From the NCBI GenBank assembly GCA_047947135.1, contig CP170457.1, positions 3,100,001 through 3,164,000 of the forward strand: a DNA stretch of 64,000 nt, given 5' to 3'. The position numbers and the translations under genes were made by a program. The notes beneath the pieces are model-generated. The model was given only the letters and a program-made list of their open reading frames with translations, was not told the origin of the DNA and searched no databases. Positions 17,628 through 26,908 of this stretch are shown here, in pieces. Numbering within the stretch: the first letter of the stretch is position 1; every line of letters starts with the position of its first letter. The DNA comes from Planctobacterium sp047947135 (GTDB lineage: Bacteria > Pseudomonadota > Gammaproteobacteria > Enterobacterales > Alteromonadaceae).

Positions 17628-18229
17628 TTTAATGCCGTCCCTAACACTTGCAGATAGGCGATGAGTGCCTCCATTTCGGTTTTACCGGCAACAGCTTGCT
17701 GGGCACCGGCAATATCTTCGTCTGTGTAGGGCACGCCAAAGCCTCGGAACACTTCCATTTTCTTAGCGGTCAGCTCACCATCAAGGACATTTTCATCTAA
17801 CCAGGGAAATCCGGGCATGTTCGACTCGGGCACTACTGATCTTGGATCCATCAGATGAGCATAGTGCCAGTCATCACTATACCGACCACCCACACGGGCC
17901 AGATCCGGACCAGTACGTTTAGAACCCCATAAGAATGGATGCTCCCAAACTGATTCTCCCGCCACTGAGTAATGGCCGTAACGCTCTGTCTCTGAGCGGA
18001 ATGGGCGAATCATTTGGCTGTGACAACCGACACATCCTTCACGGATATAGATATCACGTCCTTCCAATTCCAGCGCAGAGTAGGGCTTCAAACCGTCAAC
18101 CGGCGTCATTGTTTGCTGTTGGTACATAAGCGGTCCGATTTCCACCATGGCACCAAAACTGATGGCGACTAAAACGAAAATCGCCAGTAAACCAGTATTC
18201 TTTTCAACGAGTTCATGTACGTTCTTCAT
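17624..18229 (-). CDS. ccoO: cbb3 oxidase subunit CcoO, mono-heme cytochrome c
   Basis: 201 residues. One N-terminal helix and one c-heme site, CVGCH, in the conserved setting YIREGCVGCHSQMIRPF. The later SNMPGFPWL provides the methionine ligand. It passes electrons to CcoN. It is nine bases downstream of ccoN in the operon. Confidence 0.96.
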   Translation of the reverse strand: MKNVHELVEKNTGLLAIFVLVAISFGAMVEIGPLMYQQQTMTPVDGLKPYSALELEGRDIYIREGCVGCHSQMIRPFRSETERYGHYSVAGESVWEHPFLWGSKRTGPDLARVGGRYSDDWHYAHLMDPRSVVPESNMPGFPWLDENVLDGELTAKKMEVFRGFGVPYTDEDIAGAQQAVAGKTEMEALIAYLQVLGTALK

Positions 18230-18238
18230 GGCGATTCC

Positions 18239-19684
18239 TTATGCTGGCTGAGTTTGAGCGGGTGCGACGGCATCATCAGATGCTGCCTGCTCTTTCATTG
18301 TGATAGTTTTGTACACGTTATACGCCATGATAAGCATACCGGTTACGACAAACACACCACCCAAGAATCTAACGAAGTAGAATGGCATTGACGCTTCCAG
18401 ACTTTCTACAAAGCTGTAGGTCAGAGTGCCATCGGCATTGACTGCTCGCCACATCAGGCCCTGCATAACACCAGAAATCCACATTGCCACGATATAAAGC
18501 ACCACGCCAATTGTGGCTAACCAGAAATGCACATTAACCAGGTAAATACTGTACATTTTCGGTTTATTAAACAGAATAGGTATCAAGTGATAAATAGAAC
18601 CGATAGACACCATAGCAACCCAGCCTAATGCACCAGAATGCACGTGACCTATTGTCCAGTCCGTGTAGTGGGACAGGGCATTAACGGTCTTGATCGCCAT
18701 CATCGGACCTTCAAAAGTTGACATGCCGTAAAAAGACAAGGACACAATCAGGAAGCGCAGAATAGGATCAGAACGCAATTTATGCCAAGCCCCTGACAAG
18801 GTCATGATGCCGTTTATCATGCCGCCCCAGGAAGGGACAAACAATACAACAGACATCACCATGCCCAATGACTGAGTCCAGTCGGGTAGCGCAGTATAAT
18901 GCAAATGGTGAGGACCGGCCCAGATATAAAGTGATACCAGCGCCCAAAAGTGAATCACAGAAAGACGGTAAGAATAAACAGGGCGACCTGCTTGTTTTGG
19001 TACAAAATAGTACATCATGCCTAGGAATCCGGCAGTCAGGAAGAAGCCTACCGCGTTATGACCGTACCACCACTGCATCATGGCGTCGACGGCGCCACCA
19101 TACATGGAATAAGACTTCGTCAGGGATACCGGCACAGCCATGCTATTGCCGATATGTAACACTGCCACGGTGATAATAAAGGCGCCAAAGAACCAGTTAG
19201 CCACATAAATGTGTGACACACGTCGCACTATCATGGTGCCGAAGAAGGTAATCAGGTAAGCCAGCCACACCAGCGTGATTAATATATCGATGGGCCATTC
19301 TAATTCGGCATATTCTTTGGATGAAGTCAGGCCCAACGGCAGGGTTATAACCGCTGCAACGATGACTGCCTGCCAGCCCCAGAAGGTAAAATTAGCGAGT
19401 TTATCGCTGAACAATCTCACCTGAGAGGTACGCTGTACGACGTAATATGACGTTGCAAACAAAGAGCATCCACCGAATGCAAAAATCACTGCATTAGTAT
19501 GCAGAGGTCTCAAGCGAGAAAATGTTAACCATGGAGTATCAAAGTTCAATGCTGGCCAAATTAACTGCGCAGCAATTAAGACACCCAGACCCATGCCGAT
19601 GATTCCCCAGATAACTGCCATAACGGCGAATTTTCTGACAACATCGTAGTTGTATTCAGGATGAGATTGAGTTGCTTCACTCAT
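18239..19684 (-). CDS. ccoN: cbb3 oxidase catalytic subunit CcoN
   Basis: 481 residues, twelve helices. Histidine ligands of the low-spin heme, high-spin heme and copper B are visible in LRPLHTNAVIFAFG, WYGHNAVGF and DWTIGHVHSGALGWVAM. It reduces oxygen to water with high affinity and pumps protons. It is the first gene of ccoNOQP. An FNR-like operator lies about 180 bases upstream. Confidence 0.97.
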   Translation of the reverse strand: MSEATQSHPEYNYDVVRKFAVMAVIWGIIGMGLGVLIAAQLIWPALNFDTPWLTFSRLRPLHTNAVIFAFGGCSLFATSYYVVQRTSQVRLFSDKLANFTFWGWQAVIVAAVITLPLGLTSSKEYAELEWPIDILITLVWLAYLITFFGTMIVRRVSHIYVANWFFGAFIITVAVLHIGNSMAVPVSLTKSYSMYGGAVDAMMQWWYGHNAVGFFLTAGFLGMMYYFVPKQAGRPVYSYRLSVIHFWALVSLYIWAGPHHLHYTALPDWTQSLGMVMSVVLFVPSWGGMINGIMTLSGAWHKLRSDPILRFLIVSLSFYGMSTFEGPMMAIKTVNALSHYTDWTIGHVHSGALGWVAMVSIGSIYHLIPILFNKPKMYSIYLVNVHFWLATIGVVLYIVAMWISGVMQGLMWRAVNADGTLTYSFVESLEASMPFYFVRFLGGVFVVTGMLIMAYNVYKTITMKEQAASDDAVAPAQTQPA

Positions 19685-19862
19685 GTTATTACCGTCTTCC
19701 TAGTTGTTGTGCTGTGTCGATGTTCTGCGTATTCGTATAAACATAGATAACAAGTCATCATTCGACAACATTGTACGTAAATTAATCGGTTTAACGACGC
19801 GCGAAAAAACGGTGGGATAATAATGGTTTTGGTATCAAAAAGATAGTTACCTTAAGGTAACT

Positions 19863-19876
19863 TTGACCTTGATCAA
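19863..19876. promoter_or_regulatory. Candidate FNR operator upstream of ccoNOQP
   Basis: TTGAC-CTTG-ATCAA matches the FNR consensus TTGAT-N4-ATCAA at all but one position. It lies in the 330-base gap between ccoN and the bacterioferritin genes, 179 bases upstream of the ccoN start codon. This fits micro-aerobic activation of the oxidase. The rest of the gap shows no gene. Confidence 0.65.
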
Positions 19877-20016
19877 ATAATTTCTAAGTTATTGATAATT
19901 AGTTGAAAATATAATGTTAAAAAAATGTTTTAAAGCGGTGAAGATCTGTACCCAATGATTGACTTGCCGGAGCGAAAATTGCACAGAAATAGCAATTTGC
20001 TCCGACAAGAGGGTGA

Positions 20017-20484
20017 TTACATTTGGCTTTGCAAGTAATTTTCCAATCCGATTTTATTGATGAGCCCAAGTTGTTGTTCCAGCCAGTAGGCATGATCCAT
20101 TTCGGTATCGTCAATAAGGGTTTGTAAAATATTACGAGTAACAAAATCTTTTTCCTGCTCGCACATGGCCATGGTGTCTTTAAGCATGGTGTCTACCTGA
20201 TATTCTATTTTCAGGTCGTTGGCCAACATTTCCGGCACATCTTTACCCACCAAGAGCGGGTCACGTTTACTTAAATCAGGGGTGCCTTCCAAAAACAAAA
20301 TACGCTCAATTAATAACGATGCGTGTTGTTTCTCATCATCAAACTCATGATCAATTCGTTCATAAAGCTTGTTCAGTCCCCAGTCCTGATACATTCTGGA
20401 ATGAATAAAATACTGATCCATTGCGGTCAATTCATTGCTGAGCAATTCATTCAACGCTTTAATAACTTTGCTACTGCCTTTCAT
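20017..20484 (-). CDS. bfr: Bacterioferritin subunit with ferroxidase site, no heme methionine
   Basis: 155 residues. By comparison with Escherichia coli Bfr, the di-iron ligands Glu18, Glu51, His54, Glu94 and the Glu128/His131 pair (one-residue insertion) are kept. The heme-ligand methionine at position 52 is lysine. It would therefore oxidise ferrous iron but not hold heme. It follows the other bfr gene with a one-base TAATG overlap, suggesting translational coupling and a mixed 24-mer iron store. Confidence 0.9.
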   Translation of the reverse strand: MKGSSKVIKALNELLSNELTAMDQYFIHSRMYQDWGLNKLYERIDHEFDDEKQHASLLIERILFLEGTPDLSKRDPLLVGKDVPEMLANDLKIEYQVDTMLKDTMAMCEQEKDFVTRNILQTLIDDTEMDHAYWLEQQLGLINKIGLENYLQSQM

Positions 20485-20960
20485 TATTCGTCTCCTGAAA
20501 TTTGTGCCTGCAGATAATTTTTGATGCCCATGTTACTGATTTGGTACTGTTGCGTTTCAATCCAGTCGATATGCTCTTCTTCTTTCTCCAGGATTTCTAC
20601 CAATATGTCTCTACTGACAAAATCTTTGGCATCTTCACAGGCCTTAATGACCTTCTTGAGTAATTTGATTTGCGGCACCTGAAAGTCCATATCGCACTGC
20701 AACATTTCTTCGGTTTCCTCACCAATAAGCAGTTTTCCGAGATGTTGCAGATTTGGAATGCCTTCTAAAAATAAGATTCGCTCAATCAGTTTGTCGGCCT
20801 GCTTCATGTCCAGAATAGACTTTTTATAACAAACTTCATTCAGTTCAGATAATCCCCAATTTTTGTACATACGCGCATGCAAAAAATATTGGTTGATCGA
20901 TGTCAATTCTGAGGTCAGTACATCATTGAGCATCACATTAATGGATTTGTCGCCTTTCAT
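20484..20960 (-). CDS. bfr: Bacterioferritin subunit with heme methionine, degenerate ferroxidase site
   Basis: 158 residues, strongly similar in ends and helices to Escherichia coli Bfr (MKGD start, GIKNYLQAQI end). The heme ligand Met52 is present. Di-iron ligands are altered, with Asp at 51, Gln at 54 and Gln at 94, while Glu18, Glu127 and His130 remain. It is probably the heme-binding, catalytically impaired partner of the downstream subunit, as described for two-subunit bacterioferritins of Pseudomonas and Neisseria. Confidence 0.9.
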   Translation of the reverse strand: MKGDKSINVMLNDVLTSELTSINQYFLHARMYKNWGLSELNEVCYKKSILDMKQADKLIERILFLEGIPNLQHLGKLLIGEETEEMLQCDMDFQVPQIKLLKKVIKACEDAKDFVSRDILVEILEKEEEHIDWIETQQYQISNMGIKNYLQAQISGDE

Positions 20961-21178
20961 ACTTCCAACACGTTGGTAAACGATAGCGAAAGTATAGACG
21001 TTGAAAACCTTTAAATAAAGAAAAAGCTTTATATAACAATAAGATAGGAAATGCTAATGGTTCTCGTTAATACCTTTTTTATTATGCGCTTTTGCAAGTG
21101 AACTCTGATGGTAAGGGGATTCGCTGATGATTATATTGACTAAATAATAAGGTAGAGGGTTAGTACGCTTAGCCTGGC

Positions 21179-21625
21179 TTAGTTACTGCGTTTTTTTTTA
21201 ATAGAAGATAGCTCTGTCAGTAGTTCATTCTCGCGAATACGCAGTGACCCCAGTTCAAAGGTAATTTCGTCTGCTCTATCTTTAAACTGTTTAAAATCTG
21301 TCGTGGTTGGTTGCAGTACGGGTTGCGGCGCAGCTTGTGGCGCTTCTTGTGTTTCTGTGATGATCGTAGGCTCATCACTGTGATAGTCAGGTGATAGCTC
21401 TATACCGGGGGAGTCGTCATGGTGTTCATCAAACTCCAACTTGGCTTTCGCTTTATTATCCAACTGTTGCAGTCTTTCGCCAAGTCGATCCAGGGCAGGG
21501 CGATTAACTTTGAGTCCCATTTCGACACACTCTTTGTGAGTTTGCTCAAAATTAGAATAATCATACTTGCGTATGATCTTCTTCACCATTTCCACTTTTT
21601 CAACTTGAAGTTTTTTATTGAACAT
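21179..21625 (-). CDS. Small cytosolic protein with C-terminal coiled coil, unknown
   Basis: 148 residues, no signal peptide or membrane helix. The N-terminal 55 residues are basic and helical (KKIIRKYDYSNF). A low-complexity linker rich in Glu, Pro and Gln follows (about 70-105), then a heptad-like coiled coil (about 108-145) ending KKKRSN. I do not recognise the family. A DNA- or protein-binding role is possible but unsupported. It stands alone between bfr and the nuclease-fold gene. Confidence 0.6.
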   Translation of the reverse strand: MFNKKLQVEKVEMVKKIIRKYDYSNFEQTHKECVEMGLKVNRPALDRLGERLQQLDNKAKAKLEFDEHHDDSPGIELSPDYHSDEPTIITETQEAPQAAPQPVLQPTTTDFKQFKDRADEITFELGSLRIRENELLTELSSIKKKRSN

Positions 21626-21980
21626 CTTACCTAAATACCGAAACTAGCGCTTTCTTAGTAATACCCATATCGGCAACATCCGACATCTACATTAACTTTA
21701 AGCTAAAAATGACTAAACTTCTGCATATTAAGCCAAAAAATGAGCAATGCAAAGCGTCAAAGCACTAATTCGCAACATTGTATTAACATAAGTCATCGTT
21801 TAAAAACGCAATTTATTTTAGCAATTGAGTTAAATATTTAATAAATTCAACGCCTTAAATACGTGATTGGGGTGCTGCTTGGTGTGTGAAGCGATTTTAC
21901 TTAAAACCACGCATCTATATGTGCTGCAAATGGTTATGCGTAACCAAAATAAGCAAAATCTGCGTTTCGCAGGGTAAATA
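21626..21980. other. AT-rich intergenic stretch
   Basis: About 355 bases. No open frame of convincing length, no clear terminator and no repeat was recognised. The left part should contain the promoter of the coiled-coil protein gene. Confidence 0.5.
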
Positions 21981-23141
21981 TTAAAGAAGTGTAAGCCTGG
22001 CCCATACTAAACGATGATCAGAACTTGACGGCGAATTGCCTGATGATGAGACCAGCGAATGCGCGCTGTCCTGCTGTGTTGGCCAGTAAACACCGGAATC
22101 CAGATATTCTATGCCCTGAGCTGAAGCAATAATGTAATCCGCACGCATGCCCCAATCGGTAGTATGGTAACGACGGTATTGGCTTTCAACGTTACGTAAA
22201 CTGCCACCTTCACTTTGCGGTACGATGTTATTGTCCAGACATTCATCAAGTCCTGGGGTAACACGTTTTGACGCTAATAAGTGCGATATTGCCCGTTGTC
22301 CATTAAAGACAAATGCATCGCCTTCAGAAGTGGAGGCATTCAGGTCACCCATGATGCAGAAAGGTTCGGCCAACGGTGTATGAAAGGGGGTATCAGCATC
22401 GTCGTAAAGATAATTATTGCCTTCAACGATGTCTTTCAGTAAACCAATTTCATCATAATTGCGTTTTGCATTGCGTTGCTCCTCTCCATCAAAAACCGGA
22501 GGGGTAGGATGAGCGATTACCAGGTTAAGTACACAATCATTAATGTCTACAGGGATAACGGCGTGATTCTTTGAGGATAAACGCATCCTTTGCCATCCCA
22601 TTTCAGAATAATAGGGGCCTTTTTGACATTGAGGTTTCTGATGATCAGGCTTATCTTTCCACAAAAAGTGTTGGAATGTGCGAATCTTTTCAGTGACTAA
22701 CGGATATTTCGATAATAGTGCCATGCCGTACTGACCACTATAATTGCCGAATCCAAATTGATTGTGCTGATCAAATTCAGATAGTTGATATGGGGCATTA
22801 ACTCCCGTGTTAGTCGCTGGCTGGTAGCCATAGGGATAACGAATGGCTGACTGTGCCCCCTGGGCGATTTCAAGATACTTCTGTTTGAATACAGTAAGTA
22901 CGGCGCTCCTGTCGTTAGCATCAATTTCATTAAGTAAAATGATATCTGGTCGGACAATTTGTATGATTTCGGCAATTTTTCGTGCCTGTTCATCTTCCCC
23001 GTCTTCTAATCGTTCTCGAAGAGCGCCGAAGGCGGTTTCCTGATCGAATCCGATATTGAATGTCGCGACGATCACTTCATTGGAATTGGAATTGGAATTG
23101 GAAGACAATGGATTCGCTGTCGTAGTTGAAGGCAAGCTCAT
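21981..23141 (-). CDS. Endonuclease/exonuclease/phosphatase-fold protein
   Basis: 386 residues. It has the expected motif order of the family: FNIGF near the start, LLNEIDAND with the metal-binding Glu, MGDLNAST, and C-terminal SSDHRLVWARL. Members hydrolyse phosphodiester bonds in nucleic acids or other phosphate esters; the substrate here is unknown. The N-terminus has a Ser-Asn repeat encoded by four copies of a 6-base unit (about 23082-23105), just before the first beta strand. No signal peptide is apparent. Confidence 0.85.
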   Translation of the reverse strand: MSLPSTTTANPLSSNSNSNSNEVIVATFNIGFDQETAFGALRERLEDGEDEQARKIAEIIQIVRPDIILLNEIDANDRSAVLTVFKQKYLEIAQGAQSAIRYPYGYQPATNTGVNAPYQLSEFDQHNQFGFGNYSGQYGMALLSKYPLVTEKIRTFQHFLWKDKPDHQKPQCQKGPYYSEMGWQRMRLSSKNHAVIPVDINDCVLNLVIAHPTPPVFDGEEQRNAKRNYDEIGLLKDIVEGNNYLYDDADTPFHTPLAEPFCIMGDLNASTSEGDAFVFNGQRAISHLLASKRVTPGLDECLDNNIVPQSEGGSLRNVESQYRRYHTTDWGMRADYIIASAQGIEYLDSGVYWPTQQDSAHSLVSSSGNSPSSSDHRLVWARLTLL

Positions 23142-23206
23142 ATCTGTCGAGATTGCCGTAATTTCTCACCATAAGCAACTTTGCTCAGCTAGACAGATTT
23201 GCAGGG

Positions 23207-24067
23207 CTATATCGCGTTAATATCAATCCACAGTCGTTTATCGTCTAAAGGCGTGTCACTGGATAACGCTGGATTGTTTATGCGAAACACCCGGCGGTTC
23301 TGCATGTTGGTTTTTTCAATCGCTGTTTTTATATCTTCATTACTGAAAAATATGTCATCGAATTTACCTTCATCGATACCCTTTAATAATCCTTCTTTCA
23401 GAATAGATGCTAGTTTGTGGTTATCTTTGTTGGTAAAGAAATATAATGGCATTGGATATACCAGCATCAACTCCCGTTCGATGGCGAGGTTTAATTCTGG
23501 TCGACTATCTACTTCCGGCCAAGGTTCATGCACTGCCCGTGGAAAATAGTCAAAGCGTTCGCCATCTAACATATAAAACAGGTTTGGGTAATTTACGGGT
23601 TTGACGACATCAATGCCGGCATATTCTAAAATTGGGGTATCCCCCCATGAACGACCCTGACCCGCTTTGAAGCGTAACAAGTCGGTAAAATTGTGAATAC
23701 TGCTGAATTTTGTTTGTTCTCCATTACGAATAATAAAGATACGGTGTCCCAAAAGCCCCTTAAACAGTGGCACACGAATGGGAATAAAGTTGGTTTCTAG
23801 CTCGGGTGTGGTGCCTGCCCACATTAGATCTAACTGACCATCGGCAATCATTTGCTTTAGTCTGGCCTGGTTAACATTTTCATGATGTTGCACATGCACA
23901 AAATCTTCATCGGGGAAATATGAAAATGCCATCTCAATGAGCTGCAGTGGATATTGTTCTCTGGCACCTTCCGGAACCAGGTTAGTTCGAACAGTGACAG
24001 CATTTGCAACTGGCAGTAAAAGACAGCACAACAGGCTGCTCAAAATCAAAATCCGGGTCTTTTTCAT
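23207..24067 (-). CDS. Periplasmic solute-binding-like protein
   Basis: 286 residues. The signal peptide ends LLLPVANA. The rest has the two-lobed type II periplasmic binding plan with phrases DGQLDLMWAGTT and FDYFPRAVHEPW. Similar stand-alone proteins in alteromonads are annotated as amino-acid-type ligand-binding or sensor-like proteins. No permease or ATPase lies nearby, so a sensory or accessory role is as likely as transport. Confidence 0.8.
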   Translation of the reverse strand: MKKTRILILSSLLCCLLLPVANAVTVRTNLVPEGAREQYPLQLIEMAFSYFPDEDFVHVQHHENVNQARLKQMIADGQLDLMWAGTTPELETNFIPIRVPLFKGLLGHRIFIIRNGEQTKFSSIHNFTDLLRFKAGQGRSWGDTPILEYAGIDVVKPVNYPNLFYMLDGERFDYFPRAVHEPWPEVDSRPELNLAIERELMLVYPMPLYFFTNKDNHKLASILKEGLLKGIDEGKFDDIFFSNEDIKTAIEKTNMQNRRVFRINNPALSSDTPLDDKRLWIDINAI

Positions 24068-24398
24068 AGCACTCGTCAGTATTTGTTTCGACTCAAGGCG
24101 TCGTGCTTAACAATTAATTAACAAAAGCAGGTTACTAAAGCAGGGCGTCGCGACGCAATCGGATTTGTGGTAATCAGCAATGAATACGTTTGCATTTGGC
24201 TACGGTGACTCAAAAGTAATCAGAACAAACTTGTTCAATCACAGCAGAGAGTATCAATGGAGTATATTCAATCAGCCGTTGTTATGCCCTAACTATGCTA
24301 TCTTTATCAATAAAGAACAAAACACCGCATGACTAATAACCTGCTGCTGAGGTGACGCAGCACGTTAAACCATAAATTGATGGATATTTTGGAACCCT
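24068..24398. other. Intergenic stretch between divergent genes
   Basis: About 330 bases separating the binding-protein gene from the DoxX-like gene. A short imperfect hairpin occurs in the region GCTGCTGAGGTGACGCAGC near 24342. Nothing else was recognised. Confidence 0.5.
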
Positions 24399-24758
24399 AT
24401 GAAGATTTTAACTATTGCATTAATTGCTATCGTTGCGCTGTTAAGTATCGCCGCGGGTTTGGCGAAACTTATGGCCGTTCCCGAAGAAGTACAATTTCTT
24501 CAGCAATTTGGCTTTAACGCCTTGGCCATTTCTCTGTACGGAGTGATCCAAGTGTCAGCTGGCCTGCTTTTGAGCATCCCCAAATCACGAATGATTGGTG
24601 TTGCCATTACAATTGTGGCTTTTGGACTGTCTACTGTACTTATTTTTGTCAGCGGCAATTATATTTTTGGTCTCGTATCCCTGTTACCCATCGCGTTAGT
24701 CATTGTGATCGCAATAAGGTTTATTGAGTACAAGAAAGAACCCGCAATCATTAAATAA
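24399..24758 (+). CDS. DoxX-like small membrane protein
   Basis: 119 residues with four hydrophobic helices. The motif AAGLAKLMAVPEEVQFLQQFGF in the first loop is typical of DoxX-like (DUF4870/DoxX_2-type) proteins. These are membrane proteins of uncertain function, sometimes linked to redox metabolism. It stands alone, with a weak ribosome site. Confidence 0.8.
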   Translation: MKILTIALIAIVALLSIAAGLAKLMAVPEEVQFLQQFGFNALAISLYGVIQVSAGLLLSIPKSRMIGVAITIVAFGLSTVLIFVSGNYIFGLVSLLPIALVIVIAIRFIEYKKEPAIIK

Positions 24759-24953
24759 GCATATTTTGCCGCAGTTGAACGCGGATGTAATATCGTTTCA
24801 ACGTTTTGGATCGCTCGTCGTTATTAAAAATGTGAGCTAGTTATCACAATTAATACCTATTAGTGATAAGTGGTTCACGACATCCAACTATCACGCTTTT
24901 CTATTCCGGGTTTTGTCTTATTCTCAAGGTGAACCTACACAGGAGAGCGAACC

Positions 24954-25220
24954 ATGAGAACGACATTAGCCAAATTCAGTATTGTGGTGACCATGTGCCT
25001 GCTGGCCAATACCAGTGGTTTTTCTTCAGAACAAAGTGACAATGCCAAAGCCTGTCCTTTAGAGCATCAAGATCACGCTGTATTGCACACCCATGAACTG
25101 ACCAAAAATGAACAGCAAGTAGTGAATGAACAGCTACAGGCACTGTTGCAGACAAATGATCCTGAGTTGATTCTTGCAGCACAGATTCTGTTAAATCATG
25201 ACAAAGGGCAAGACCTGTAA
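24954..25220 (+). CDS. Small exported protein, unknown
   Basis: 88 residues. A signal peptide of about 24 residues (ending near TSGFSSE) is followed by a histidine-rich stretch (EHQDHAVLHTHEL) and an amphipathic helical tail. The start has a good ribosome site (AGGAGAG). The histidines could bind metal, but this is speculative. No family recognised. Confidence 0.65.
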   Translation: MRTTLAKFSIVVTMCLLANTSGFSSEQSDNAKACPLEHQDHAVLHTHELTKNEQQVVNEQLQALLQTNDPELILAAQILLNHDKGQDL

Positions 25221-25300
25221 ACAAATCACAATTAGCGGTTTGCAAATGTAGCAACAACTTTTAGACTTGAGGGAACGTATTCAAATCGGTCCCTTATTAC

Positions 25301-26647
25301 ATGAAGTTAATTGTGGCTAAATTTGGTGGTACCAGCGTGGCAAATTATGCTGCCATGCAAAACTGCCTGAAGATCATCACCAACCACCCCAAACCTGTTC
25401 TGACCGTGTTAAGTGCACCAGCAGGTGTGACTAATCATCTGGTAACCTTAGGTGCCGAAGCGCTTACCGATACCCAGCGGACTGATATAATCAGTCAAAT
25501 TCAGACTCAGGTAACTGGCATCGCTATGCAGTGCCATTCATCAGACAAATTACTAAAACAGATTCAGCTGCTTATCGATGAATTAACTGTGACCGCAAAT
25601 CATCCATCCGCGCAGTTTAATGCCGATATCAAAGACCAGCTGTTATCCTTTGGTGAGCGTTTTTCTACGCTTTTATTCACCCAAATGTTAATCGAAGCCG
25701 GACATGAGGCAGTGAACTTCGATGTACGCAATGTCATGTTAACCGACGATCAGTTCGGTCAGGCCGCACCTGACACAGAGGCTGTCGCTGATGCCTGTAG
25801 CAATGTATTACTACCACATCTTGGCCAACACTATGTTGTTACTCAAGGGTTTATAGGCCGTGCCCCCAATGGTAAAACCACCACTCTGGGACGCGGAGGA
25901 TCAGACTATAGTGCGGCGTTACTGGCAGAAGCATTGCATGCCGAACGTTGTGAGATATGGACAGATGTTCCCGGCGTGTTTACGACCGATCCACGCCTGG
26001 TGGAGCAGGCGTTTCCATTGCAGGAGCTGAGTTACGACGAAGCCGCCGAAATGGCAAACTTTGGTGCTAAAGTACTGCATCCAGCAACCTTGGCACCGAC
26101 CCTTAGAAAAAACATCCCGGTGTTTGTCGGTTCCAGCAGACACCCGGAGCAAGGCGGCACACTGATTGTTAAAGATTGTATTGAAGAACCCCCGTTTCGC
26201 GCGATTACACGCCGTCGCGAACAGGACTTGGTGACACTGCATACCCCCAAAATGCTGCGAACCAGCAAGTTTATCGGCCACGTATTTAATGTTTTAGACA
26301 AACATGGCCTGAGTATCGACCTTATCACCACATCAGAAACATCCATCTCACTGACCTTTAATGATCCAGAAAATACGACGCTTTCTCACCTAAATCAGCA
26401 GGCCATCGAAGATCTTAAACAAATTTGCGATGTACAGGTCGACGAGGGATTAGATTTGATTACCCTGGTAGGCAACAAACTGCATGAAAGCAAAGGAATA
26501 TCCAGCACCATCTTTTCAGCACTGCAATCCTTCAGAGTGCGCATGATTTGTTATGGCGCCAACCCTCATAATATCTCATTCCTAATGGATAAAACCGACA
26601 GCGAACAGGCAATACAGGTGCTGCATAAGGCGCTGTTTAACAGTTGA
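25301..26647 (+). CDS. lysC: Aspartate kinase, lysine-sensitive type (LysC)
   Basis: 448 residues, the length of aspartokinase III. The N-terminal kinase domain begins with KFGGTSV. It has the substrate-loop motif GFIGRAPNGKTTTLGRGGSDYSA split over residues about 185-207, and two C-terminal ACT domains (about 310-445). It phosphorylates aspartate as the first step to lysine, threonine and methionine. It is monocistronic. There is too little upstream space, about 80 bases, for a full lysine riboswitch, and I see none. A short GGGA/TCCC pairing lies directly before the start. Confidence 0.93.
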   Translation: MKLIVAKFGGTSVANYAAMQNCLKIITNHPKPVLTVLSAPAGVTNHLVTLGAEALTDTQRTDIISQIQTQVTGIAMQCHSSDKLLKQIQLLIDELTVTANHPSAQFNADIKDQLLSFGERFSTLLFTQMLIEAGHEAVNFDVRNVMLTDDQFGQAAPDTEAVADACSNVLLPHLGQHYVVTQGFIGRAPNGKTTTLGRGGSDYSAALLAEALHAERCEIWTDVPGVFTTDPRLVEQAFPLQELSYDEAAEMANFGAKVLHPATLAPTLRKNIPVFVGSSRHPEQGGTLIVKDCIEEPPFRAITRRREQDLVTLHTPKMLRTSKFIGHVFNVLDKHGLSIDLITTSETSISLTFNDPENTTLSHLNQQAIEDLKQICDVQVDEGLDLITLVGNKLHESKGISSTIFSALQSFRVRMICYGANPHNISFLMDKTDSEQAIQVLHKALFNS

Positions 26648-26908
26648 TTTTGCGTCTTCCATCAGAGGCGGGGCAGGTTAAGTTAAAACGTTAAGTTAAT
26701 CTGTTCCGATCGTGAACTTTATAAATTTCTCCGTCCTGGCAAATAAATGAACCAAATTAAAAAAATACTGCGAATGGTTCAGTTTCCAGTTGTCCACAGG
26801 GATAACTATAGTCGGCATTGCCTCTTTGAAATTACATTTTCCAAATACAAATAATGTAGATCCCCATATTTCGTTCTTTTGGAGCTGTTCATTTTTGCCA
26901 TGTTTTGG

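Noticed and set aside
23080..23106. Hexanucleotide repeat in the nuclease-fold gene as a phase-variation switch
   Set aside because: The unit is six bases, so copy changes add Ser-Asn pairs but never shift the frame; only four units are present.
25221..25300. Lysine riboswitch before lysC
   Set aside because: Only about 80 bases separate the genes and no conserved lysine-aptamer structure could be recognised.
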